The position numbers and the translations under genes are program-made. A DNA stretch of 48,040 nucleotides from Selaginella moellendorffii (lineage: Eukaryota; Streptophyta; Lycopodiopsida; Selaginellales; Selaginellaceae): positions 24,675 through 72,714 of the forward strand of contig NW_003314461.1 in the NCBI RefSeq assembly GCF_000143415.4. Direction: 5' to 3'. Below the pieces are notes generated by a model, which worked only from the letters and a program-made list of their open reading frames with translations, was not told the DNA's origin and made no database searches. Positions 23,342 to 33,088 of this stretch are shown piece by piece (position 1 is the stretch's first letter; each line of letters opens with the position of its first letter).

Positions 23342-24013
23342 ATGGGTAGTGTGGGTCATTGCTTCCATTGTGGAGAGTTAGGACATAGGTCCTCGGAATG
23401 TCCCAACAAGCATAAGACAAGGTCTCATATTAATGTCATGAGGGAAGACAGTGGTGGTGAAGTTGAAAGGGTTGACGAGTTGGTCAATGCAAACTATGAG
23501 GAAGAGGAGGTGAGTTACTTTTGTTTCTTTCCTCAAGTTTTTCTCACAATCAATGCAAACACTGATCCGTTGATGTATCTAGTAGGCTTTGTCCGTGAAC
23601 ACCGAATTCGAGTGATAATTGACACGGGAGCTACACACAGCGTGATATCTGAAGACTTAGTTAAGTTGTTAGGATTGAATGCTAAGCAAATATCACCTAT
23701 GCATTTTTGGTTTGTGGAAGGTGGGCAAGTAACTAGAAAATTTGTAAGTGATGTTCCAATAAAAATATCCAAGAGGAAAGAAAGAGTGAACTTGGTAGCG
23801 TTGAAGATACTAGATTTTCAGATGGTGTTTGATATGGACTTCTTCAACAAATATATAAAAAGGATTTATGGTGCTGAACAAAGTCGTATCACGTTAAAGT
23901 CAAAAGGACATCCCAATGTGTCCTTCCAGTTGCAAAAGCACTCCTCAAAGGATTGGGATGCAAAGTTCCTGACTGTGAGAGCCGCTCAAAAAGCAGCTAA
24001 GAAGGGATGTTGA
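23342..24013 (+). pseudogene. Copy B zinc knuckle and retropepsin protease
   Basis: Open for 223 codons. A CCHC knuckle (CFHCGELGHRSSEC) lies near residues 7-20. The aspartic protease active site DTGATHS is at about residues 97-103, preceded by a hydrophobic strand (RVIIDTG). A TGA at 24011 interrupts what was one gag-pol frame; the frame continues unchanged at 24029. Confidence 0.9.
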
Positions 24014-26641
24014 ACCTTTTGGGTTCAAGTGATGGAAGCTAAGAGTGTGGGTGACTTAGTTCGAATTGGTGATGGAGTTGATCCTATACCAAAGAAGATA
24101 TTAGAGTTGTTAGCGCGGAATCAAGATATCTTCTTGAAGGATTTGCCATCAGGGCTACCTCCTAGCCGTGAGGTTGATCATCAAATCAAGGTTATTTTGG
24201 GTTCTAAACCACCTACGAAATCTCTGTATCATTTGAACATCAAGGAGATGGCTGAACTCAAAAAGCAACTCATAGAACTTCTTGATAAAAGTCATATCTG
24301 ACTAAGCAAGTCACCTTATGGAGCACCAATCTTTTTTGTTATGAAAAAGGATGGAACGATGAGGATGTGTATCGACTATTGGGCACTCAACAAGATCACA
24401 GTCAAAAACAATTATCCTTTGCCTCGCATTGATGACTTGTTTGATCAACTCTTAAAGGCTAAGTATTTTACGCGACTCGATTTGCAATCCGGGTATCATC
24501 AAATACAGCTAGCAAATCAGGATTTGGAGAAGACAGCCTTTAAGACTCGGTATGAATCTTATGAGTTCCTGGTTATGCCATTTGGGTTATGCAATACTCT
24601 GGCAACGTTTAGCACTATGATGGATAGAATATTCGGAGATTACTTAGACGTATTTGTTGTCCTATATATCAATGATGTTCTAGTCTTCAGTGAAACGTTG
24701 GAGGATCATTTGAAACACTTGGAGTTGGTGTTTTAGAAATTGCGTGAACACCAATTGTATGCTAAGGAAAGTAATGCGCTTTTGGACAATTGCGCGTAAA
24801 CTTTCTCAGACATATAGTTGGTGGTGGCATAATTGAGGTTGATTCAAAAAAGGTGGAAGTGGTGAAGTTCTGGGAAGTCCCGACCACTGTATCAAATGTT
24901 TGTTCCTTTCTCAATTTGGCGGGATACTATTGCAAATTTTTCCGCAACTTTGCAAGAATTGCTCTTCCATTGATTGAGTTAATAAATAGTAGTATTCCGT
25001 TTCATTGGACATCAGTTTGTTGGCGTACTTTTGTACGGTTGAAGGCGATCTTGACTACGGTTCCTATTCTTAGGATCCTAGTGTAAGCCACAAATTTTTC
25101 CTTTCCAATTTGCCAGCTTACCTCGTCTATCCGTCCAACACCGCCTTGGCTTTTGCTAAGTTCCCTTGCCAAGGTTCTCGCCTATGGTACCAGCTCCTAC
25201 TTGGTCTCAGCTACTCACTGCACGAGCACCGGAGTGTTAGCCATCCATCCACGGATTCCCAAATCACTCCCAATCCCCCTCCCCGGGTTAGACTGGACTT
25301 AAGGTTCGGCTACACTCCCCGCAAGCACAAGCAGCCAAGCACACCAAGCTTCCAGGTTCCTAACATCCTTTGGTACCACAAGACTTGATCATGGGACCCT
25401 CTAAATCCCAAGTCTTGAGTGCAACACTTGCTTCGGGACGCCGGGCCGAAACACCGTGGCCTAGCGGCCCGGTATGGGTACCTCTTGCCCCCCACTTCCA
25501 TCCCGAAGGAAGGCCCAAGCCCCTAGGAAGGGCGAGGACCAATGAGCCGCATGGTACTCAAGTGGGGCACCACTCCACATGAGCCGGGAGCACCGCAATC
25601 GGTTTCCCTTTCGGGAGTGGGAGCTGCTCTTGAGCACTTCCTTGGATGGCCCCTCCGGCACCAACCAAGTCCATGCTCACTCCCACCCAAGGCCCCTTGG
25701 TCCCAGTCCCAACCTCGAGTCAGTTTGGGAGCCCCACTGGAGAGTCCATTCTAAACTGGTTCCTGGACCTCACTATCCCTACTATACTTTTGGAACCCCC
25801 TGCAGCCCCCCCCCCCCCCCCCCCCTGGGAGACGCACGCTTTGGGCTTTCACCCCTTGACCCGTATTAGTATTTGGACTTAGTCTTTGGCTCGATCTCGG
25901 ATCCGATTTCGGATCCGACTTCGGATTCGGGTTCGGACTCGATCTCGGACTCGATCTCGGACCCGATCTCGGACCCGACCTCGAACTCGACCTCGGACTC
26001 GGTCTCGGACCCGATTTCGGATCTCAGACTCCGTCTCGAACTCGGTCTCGAACTCGGACTCGAACTCGGTCCCCGAGTCGGTCTCGGACTCGATTCCGGA
26101 CTCTATCTTGAACTCGGTCCTAGAGTCGGTCTTGGACTCGATCTTCGACTTGGTCCCATCCGATGAACTCTTTGTCATTTGGTCATGCTTTCGGGGTTCC
26201 TTTAGCCTACGACACCTCGGCGAGTTGGTTCTTTACACCTAGATCTTGATAAACCCTTTGAAGTGCATTGTGATGCATCTGGCTATGCTAGTGGTGCCGT
26301 GTTGCAGCAAGATTGTGACAAAGCAGTTGGTGTTACACTAAGGCAACATGGTTATCCCGTTGCGTTCTGTTCCAAGAAATTGGATGAAACTCAACGAAGA
26401 TGGCCAATGCATGAGAAAGAGATGTTTGCTATAGTGTTGGCCTTGGAACACTAGAGACACTACTTGGGTGGACACACCAAAGTTTATACAAATAATAACA
26501 CACTAAGCTACTTTGCTACGCAGCCTAAGCTTACGCCGAAGCAGGCTCGTTGGCAAGAGAAGCTTGCTAGATATGATATTGAAATCATATATAAACCTGG
26601 TAAAGAAAATATTGTTCCGGATGCATTGAGTCAACAGGCTT
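24014..26641 (+). pseudogene. Copy B reverse transcriptase and RNase H, split by a solo LTR
   Basis: RT motifs in order: [20 protein letters not shown] near 24359 (the usual Arg of DYRALN is Trp), [13 protein letters not shown] near 24475, [10 protein letters not shown] near 24566, and the active-site stretch [10 protein letters not shown] near 24662, where the first of the paired Asp is Asn. Stops at 24299 and 24734 and a frameshift near 24770 follow. After codons for VPILRIL the frame is cut by the solo LTR between two CCTAG copies. It resumes with RNase H (LDKPFEVHCDASGYASGAVLQ at 26243, PMHEKEMFAIVLALEH to 26452). Both halves are in the same frame because insert plus duplication is a multiple of three. 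Confidence 0.9.
25082..26237 (-). repeat. Solo LTR related to element C, inserted in copy B pol
   Basis: A 1156-bp LTR starting TGTAAGCCACAAATTTTTCC and ending GTTCTTTACA, flanked by CCTAG at 25077-25081 and 26238-26242. It shares the element C words CTTTGGGCTTTCACCC, GGGAGACGMACGC and TACTATACTTTTGGA, and has its own CTCGGA/CTCGAACTCGG-type array at about 25895-26160, but is much diverged. It also has a cytosine run near 25807-25826. No interior or second LTR, so it is a solo LTR left by LTR-LTR recombination. The strand is inferred from element C. Confidence 0.88.
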
Positions 26642-28150
26642 AGTTCCGGGCAATATCGGCAATTAGTTCAGACTGGTTAGAGGACATTTGGGCTTCATAT
26701 GGAAGGGATCCGTTGGCGAAGGCAATATTACACCATGCGGAGTTGTCAAAGTAGAACCCTAGTAATGAAGTAGCGAAAGTTGCTAGTCGAACCAATGTGA
26801 AACTTCACTACTCAGTTCGGGATGGGCTTATATTCTATAAGCAAGAAAGATTGTATCTTCTCTCTAAGGATTTGCAGCAGTTGTTTCTACGGGAACATCA
26901 TGATGTTCTAGTAGCAGGACATGGTGGAAAGCGAAAGACTCTGGCTTCATTGAAAAAGTGATTTTTCTAGTCTGGTATAGAAAGTGATGTAGCGGACTAT
27001 GTCCGTTCCTGCCCTATATGTCAGCAATGTAAGCACAAAGCTGAGAAGTAAGCTGGAAAGTTGCAATGCATTCCAGTACCGGCATAGCCATTTCAGAGTG
27101 TTACACTTGATTTCGTCACTTGCTTGCCGAAGTCTAAGGGTTATGATACTTTGATGGTGGTTGTGGATCGGCTGTCAAAGATTGCACACTTCATTCCAAC
27201 TGTGGGAATAGTGAATGTGAAACAAGCAACAAAGCTCTTTTTCCATGAAGTAGTGCGGTTTCGTGGTCTTCCTAAAGAGATGATCTCGGATAGAAATTCG
27301 AGATTTATGGGGAAGTTTTGGGGCACACTGTTGTTCAGTACCAAGTTAAAGTTTAGTTATCATCCTCAAACTGATGGGTAGACCAAACGTGTGAATGCTC
27401 AAGTTGAGGATTATCTGCAGTACTATGTCACGGCAGACCAACGTGACTGGGTTGAGCATTTAGACAGTAGAAATCTATTATAACAACACATTTCACAGCG
27501 CTATTGGCTGTTTTCCATGGGAGATGCTGCAAGGGAATGCTGGTGGGGTTCCTCAACAGATTGTTGTACCGAAACCAATGTCCGAAGTGTTGGTCTCAGC
27601 CATTGAGACTTATGCAGAGCAACTACGCCAAGGTTGATCTAGAGCTACTGAGGCGATGGGCAAAACTCAGGATAGGTATCGACGTGATAAGGATCAGCAT
27701 CGTCAGGATGTATCCTATCAAGTGGGAGATCAAGTGTGGCTATCTTCCCAGAACTTGAACATTAAGGGATCTTTATCTCGGAAGCTGTTACCGAGATATG
27801 TTGGACCCTATCGGGTGTTTAGGCGCATTGGTAATGTATCCTATTAATTGGATCTTCCTGTGGAGATGTCCAATGTTCATAATGTATTTCATGCCAATCT
27901 CTTAGTTCCTTACACTATGGATGATGCATGTCAAGTGGAGATTCATCCACCACCAGAAGTTGTGGATGACGAACTTGAATATGAAGTGGAAACTATTTTG
28001 GGTACACGCTAGTTTAAACGTGTTAAACGTCGAAAGTATTTAGTTAAGTGGAAAGGTTACCTTTCTTGTAAATCAACTTGGGAGCCTCTTAAGAATCTTG
28101 CACATGCTCATGAGCTTGTCATGGAGTATGAGAATCATAATAAAGATTAG
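26642..28150 (+). pseudogene. Copy B integrase and C-terminal chromodomain
   Basis: HHCC zinc region near 26890-27030 (HHDVLVAGHGG ... CPICQQC), core domain near 27105-27400 (LDFVTCLPKS, ISDRNSRFMGKFW), then a tail ending in a chromodomain near 27975-28147 (EYEVETIL ... YLVKWKGYLSCKSTWEPLKNL). Stops occur at 26959, 26968, 27049, 27085, 27379, 27845 and 28010. In the core the second Asp block reads SDRN instead of the usual SDRD, and the position of the catalytic Glu after the QTDG motif reads Lys. Natural end TAG at 28148. Chromodomains in this position guide chromovirus integration to heterochromatin. Confidence 0.9.
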
Positions 28151-28759
28151 CTTTTGTAAATCTTGTAATAAATTTTGTAAATTAATAAAGTAATATATTT
28201 CTATAAATCCAAGTTTTGTTTCTTTCTTTTGTTAGTACTTAGGTCAGTTTTGGTAGGCTGATTTCGCACTTTCGTGCATGGGTCCAATCCATAACCATGG
28301 GGATAATTATTATAGACTGATCACAAGTCCTCGCCTCTCTCTCAATGACTTATTTTTGAAAAAGGGGCATGGTCGTGTAAACAACTTAATTTGCCAGTTT
28401 ATAATAGTTATCTAAATCTTCCCAACAGGGTTGATTTCTTGCTTAGGGGAAATTAGGCCTTTGGCCTTCTCTTTATGTCCCTATGGGCAGGGATGTATCA
28501 TTCCTTTGTAAGTTGAGTGGTACTTAGAGTAGCAAGGGTGGCTAACTCTATTAGTCATTTCCTTGTCAGTGACGGCCGGAGGGTGTTTGAGTATTAACGT
28601 CTTTATATGTAGAGGAGAGGTCGTTCTATAACTCATTTAAATCGGTGTATTTCCCACATAGTGTGCTTTCCGTTAACTTTTGGGAATTGTTTCTTTGATG
28701 GTTTGTTAAACTTGGGTATGCATCGACGAGGACATCAATCTTCCCCAAGGGGGGGAGAG
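28151..28759 (+). other. Copy B 3' non-coding region and polypurine tract
   Basis: About 600 bp with no frame between the pol stop and the 3' LTR. The purine tract AAGGGGGGGAGAG at about 28747-28759 directly precedes the LTR start TGTTGTAAATG. The same non-coding region is seen, more AT-rich, in copy A at about 31570-31978. Confidence 0.8.
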
Positions 28760-30239
28760 TGTTGTAAATGTGACTTCGGGTATCAAAAGATACTTGTTGG
28801 CCAATCTTTATGAACATTCTTTCTTTATTGCCATGATAGTAGGAGATTGGTACTACTGGCTCCTTTTATTAGCCCCTCTTGTCCCAATGTTAGTAAACTA
28901 AACTTAGCATCTGTACTTGGCTAGACGAGCATAAGGAAGGAATTCCTAAGTGTTTATTTAGCCAAGCATTTGGCTCGGCTTGTTAGTTCTCTTTTGCTTT
29001 GTCTTGCACTAGCTTGGCAAGAACCCTTGCGTATTGAAACTAGTCCCTCAATATCGCCGGATGATAACTTACCGTATATACTAAACACCCTCTCTATCAT
29101 GCCCTTTGTGTTAGTCTCATTTCGGTTCTAAATACTATTTATAGAAAGTGTCTAGATTCACTCATTTAGCATATCTAAGGAATGTAAAGATCAATCTGAA
29201 CATAATAGTGTTTGTCCCATGTCCAAATTTGCAATCTAAGGACATTCCACATTTAGTAAGTTTTGAGCTTGTCCCAAATACTAACTCCTGGTACTAAGGG
29301 AGGCTTGGGGTGAAAGCCCAAAGTGTGTGTTCCTCAAGGGGAAGGGGGGGTGGGGGGGTTGTAGGGGGTTCCAAATGTATAGTAGGGATAGTGGTTGGAA
29401 TGCATGTTTAACCTGAGATATTAGTTTGACTCTCGTTGGGTTGTGTTGCTCCTTGTTCTGCGTCCGGCTTAGGTCTAAGCCCAAGCTCCATGCTGCTTTA
29501 GTAGTGGGGTACCCTCCTCCTTGCATTGGGCCATCGGTATGCCAAAATTATGCTAGACTCCGTCTGACACAATTTTGATGCTGATGCTCGTGGGTGTAAG
29601 CTCCTGAATTTGGACTTCCCAGGAGGTCACCCAACCTAGTACTATTCAAACCCAAGGACACTTAACCCCAAATATCCCAAGACCCTTAACCAATTGGAAA
29701 AGGGGGTGCACTTTTGTTCATAAGCCCTTTCCTTCTATATTTGAACCCCATAGATTGTCTCTCGAGTCGTTTTCTTTGGTTGTTTACAATCCACCACGCT
29801 TCCCTGCAAGTTCACGCCCTCGTGAACGAAAGTTGAGAGCCTCGCTCTCTTGACACCCTACCTTCGGGTCGAGCCCAGCGGGAGCAAATTGGACCAACCA
29901 GATGTCAATCAACATGTGATGTGATTCCCTTAGCCAACCAACAGAGTCGGACCCGAGACCTCTTTAATACCAAATGTAAGCTCCTGAATTTAGACTTCCC
30001 AAGAAGTTACCCAGCCCAGTATTATTCAAACCCAAGGATACTTAACCCCAAATATCCCAAGACTCTTAACCAATTGAAAAAGGGGGTGCACTCTTGTTCA
30101 TGGGTTTTTTCCCTCTATTTGAACCTCATGGATCGTCTCTTGAGTTGTTCTCTTTGGTTGCTTACAGTGGGATTGTATTGGACTCTTGTTTCATAGTGTA
30201 ACAGGCTTGGAGTTCGGCTCCAAATTCAGGTGCACTACA
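28760..30239 (+). repeat. 3' LTR of copy B, split by Cassandra
   Basis: Left part 28760-29594 and right part 30167-30239 together match the 5' LTR 21200-22115. It ends GGTGCACTACA, directly followed by the target duplication CTCAT. The two LTRs of copy B show many differences and a G-run of variable length near 29337-29370, so this insertion is clearly older than element C. Confidence 0.88.
29595..30166 (-). mobile_element. Cassandra TRIM retrotransposon, complete, 572 bp
   Basis: Two LTRs, 29595-29788 (194 bp) and 29975-30166 (192 bp), start TGTAAGCTCCTGAATTT and end GTTTACA / GCTTACA, around a 186-bp non-coding interior. Flanked by GTGGG at 29590-29594 and 30167-30171. On the minus strand the interior starts TTTGGTATTAAAGAGGTCTC next to the LTR, an initiator tRNA-Met primer site, so the element points minus. 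Read on the minus strand, the LTR contains AGTACTAGGTTGGGTGACC followed by TCCTGGGAAGTCC, which matches the 3' half of plant 5S rRNA (internal promoter box C side). A 5S-derived LTR in a tiny non-coding element is the defining mark of Cassandra. Confidence 0.92.
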
Positions 30240-31978
30240 CTCATATAGCTTTTTGATAAAAGTTATATTTGACTAAGTAAATCACTTTATAGAGTACTAG
30301 TCGTTTTTGTTATGAAAGAGGATGGTACTATGAGCATATGTATCAATTATTGGGCTCTTAACAAGATCATAGTCAAAAACAATTATTGTTTACCTCATAT
30401 TAATAACTTGTTTGACTAACTCTTAAAGGTTAAGTATTTTATATGAATATCATTAAATATGGGTGGCAGATCAAGATGTGGAGAAGACAACCTTTAAGAC
30501 TTGTTACAGGTCTTATGAGTTCCTTGTTATGTTATTTGGGTTATATAATGTTATAGTAACATTCAATACAATAATGGATAGAATATTTGGAGATTATTTG
30601 GACACATTTGTTGTTCTATATATCAATGATGTTCTAGGCTTTAATGAAAAGTTGGAGGATCACTTAAAACACTTAGAGTTGGTGTTTCAAAAATTACGAG
30701 AGAATAAATTATATATTAAGGAGATTAAATGCACTTTTAGTCAATTACGTGTGAAATTTCTTGGGTATATAGTTGGTGATGGCACAGTCGAGATGGATCC
30801 AAAGAAAGTGGAAAGTGGTGAAGTTCTAAGATATCCTAACCACTGTATCAAATGTTCATTTTTTTTTTGGTTTGACAAAATACTATTGCAAGTTTATTCA
30901 TAATTTTGCAAGTATTGCTTCCAATAAAATTGTGACAATGTGGTTGGTGTTATGCTAAAGCAATGCAATTATCATATTGTATTTTACTCCAAGAAATAGA
31001 TGAAACTCAACAAAGATAGCCTACACACAAGAAAGAGATCTTTGTTATAGTGTTAGCACTAAAACATTAGAGACATTATTTGGGTGGACATACCAAGGTT
31101 TATACAAATAATAACATACTAAGTTACTTTGCAATGCAAACAAAGCTTATGCTAAAGCAAGCTTATTGGCAAAAGAAACTTGCTAAATTTAATACTGAAA
31201 TCATTTATAAACTTGATAAAAACAATGTTGTTCTAGATGTATTGAGTTGTCAAGCGTAATTTCAAACAACGTCAACAATCAATTTAGACTGGTTGGAGGA
31301 TGTTCAAGTTTTGTATGAAAGTGATTAGTTGGCAAAGGCATCTTGCATGGCACTGTACACTATAGATATTGCTCATCAAGGGGAGATTTGTCCACTATCA
31401 GATGTTGTAGATGGTGCACTCGAGTATGAAGTTGAAACTATTTTAGATTCCTGATTTCAGAGATTATCTCATGTGAAGGAATATCTTATTAAGTGAAAAG
31501 ATTACCCAATGGGAACCTCATAAGAATCTTATGCATGCCTGTAAGCTTGTCACAGAATATGCAAATCATAATAAAGAGTAACTTTTGTAACACTTTGTAA
31601 TAAATCTTGCAAATCAATAAAATAATATATTTCTTTTAATCCAAAATTTATTTTGTTCATTAGTTTTAGGTTAGTTTTAGTAGACTAACTTTGGCACTTC
31701 GATGTATGGGTTCAATTTATAACCATAAGGATAATTATTATAGACTAATCAAAAGTCCTCACCTCTCTTTTGTTGACCCATTTTTTAAAAAGGGTGTGCT
31801 TATGTAAATAACTTCATCTATTAGTTTATAATAATTGTTTAAATCTTCTCAATAGGGTTGATTTCTACTAAAGGGAGTTGGGCCTTTGGCTCTCTCCTTA
31901 TATCCCTACAAGCATGGATGTATCATTGGTTTGTAAATTGAGTGGTACTCGGAGCAATAAAGGTGGTGTTGCTAACTG
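30240..31978 (+). pseudogene. Copy A pol remains (RT, RNase H, chromodomain tail) and 3' non-coding region
   Basis: Continues copy A after the CTCAT duplication. RT is recognisable at 30310-30900 (FLVMLFGLYN-like, [11 protein letters not shown]: again Asn for the first active-site Asp). About 30900-30930 joins a point in RT to one in RNase H, so the intervening part is deleted. RNase H remains run to about 31255. The integrase is almost entirely missing and a chromodomain tail follows at about 31395-31580. The last 400 bp match copy B's 3' non-coding region and stop near 31978 without an LTR. Confidence 0.85.
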
Positions 31979-33088
31979 GTTTGACATCTACAAATTTTAT
32001 TAGAAATTTGTTGAAGTAAGCTGATGTTTACATGAAAACTAGTGAGAAAGTTGCTTTTTTATAGATTTTAGTAACTTTCAAAAAGATAATAAAGCTTCAC
32101 CATACCTTAATTCTCTTTCCTAAAGGACCATAAATGTAAACTATTAGGATTCTATCTTTTACACCCTATTATCTTATCCTATTATTCTAATCTGGTGCCT
32201 AACCATCTAGACAAAGCAAAAGACAAATGAGTCCTTGATTCTTGTAGAAAAAGGAAGTAGCAATGCCAAGGGAGCACAATTGTATCTAAGTAAAACTTAA
32301 CAGCAGTGTTAAAGCCAAAATCCACTAGGGACAAAATGGAACCAACTCTAAAACTAGAAAGAAATCAACTGAAATAACCTCTTGACTTCCCATGTCAATC
32401 AGTCCCTAAAACCTCCAGGGATAACTTTCTGACAAGGCTCATACACTTTGATAACTTGATGCTTGCTTCAAACATTCCACTCTATAAAAACCTAGACACC
32501 ATATCACAAGCCTTTAAAACGTTTTAGCATTTTCATTGCTTTGTTTGTTTTAGGATTTTTTTTGGGTATGGTGGAATAGACATAGGCACTAGAATTGGGG
32601 GTAAGGGGGAACTTGAAAATTTCTCTCGCTCTCCCATCGTAGTGTCTTCACAGCAACCGCATTGTCTCCCTCGTCCACGCCTTTGTCGCACTTGTGCTTT
32701 GCATGCTCTCTCTCCATGACTGGCAGCGGCCCTTCCCTTGCCTTGCCCACGCAGGTGAGAGGAAGAAATTCTCACACCTGAAAGAAAGATGAGATCTTCG
32801 GAGCAATCAAGGTATCATCTACGATTTCTTGTGCTGTCTTATGAAAAGCCTCACTCTTTCTAGTTTTAGCTGGCTTTAGTTGGGGATTTCGGCCTTAACG
32901 TTGCTCCAGTTTTACTCGGACGCATTTCAGCCATATCCCCTCAAAAGGGAGAGTAACAAACCTCCATCTCTCATGAACACGGTAAACCAGCTTCTTTCTC
33001 TTCCAACACAACGACAAGTTTTTCGATGTAGTGCAGAGGAGAACAAATCATTCCTGTTGATTTAAGGGTTAAGTTTAGGGTTACGGTT
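31979..33088. other. Spacer upstream of the ATPase gene
   Basis: No transposon homology to A, B or C seen beyond 31978. The first part is AT-rich. From about 32580 the base composition becomes gene-like. A possible small first exon is ATGAGATCTTCGGAGCAATC at 32788 followed by a GTATCA donor-like site at 32811, but I cannot show that it joins the ATPase frame. Telomere-repeat-like words (AAGGGTTAAGTTTAGGGTTA) lie at 33064-33083, just before the ATPase ATG. Confidence 0.5.

Larger units (their letters stand above)
21200..30239 (+). mobile_element. Ty3/gypsy chromovirus copy B, complete outline but inactive
   Basis: Structure: 5' LTR 21200-22115, primer site at 22118, gag, zinc knuckle, protease, RT, RNase H, integrase, C-terminal chromodomain, purine tract at about 28749-28759, 3' LTR from 28760 to 30239. 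The domain order PR-RT-RH-IN and the chromodomain place it among plant chromoviruses. It lies in copy A between CTCAC and CTCAT, a 5-bp target duplication with one change. It is interrupted by a solo LTR (25082-26237) and, in its 3' LTR, by a Cassandra TRIM (29595-30166). Many stops, frameshifts and lost catalytic residues rule out its own activity. Confidence 0.93.
9340..31978 (+). mobile_element. Ty3/gypsy chromovirus copy A, decayed and interrupted by two other elements
   Basis: Oldest element in the stack. Its pieces are 9340-13232, 21046-21199 and 30240-31978. They line up in order with copy B: LTR, primer site, gag, protease, the start of RT, then RT, RNase H and a chromodomain tail. 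Element C sits between a duplicated GAATT (13228-13232 and 21046-21050), and copy B between CTCAC (21195-21199) and CTCAT (30240-30244). No right LTR is present; similarity to copy B's 3' non-coding part stops near 31978. Much of the RNase H-to-integrase region is deleted. It is markedly more AT-rich than copy B, as expected of a long-methylated, deaminated relic. It can have no activity of its own. Confidence 0.88.

Noticed and set aside
25873-26242. Arg/Thr and Ser/Asp repeat frames in the solo LTR
   Set aside because: Simple-repeat translation, as in element C.
29281-29526. Minus-strand 81-codon frame in the copy B 3' LTR
   Set aside because: Lies in LTR sequence and is not conserved as a frame in the 5' LTR.
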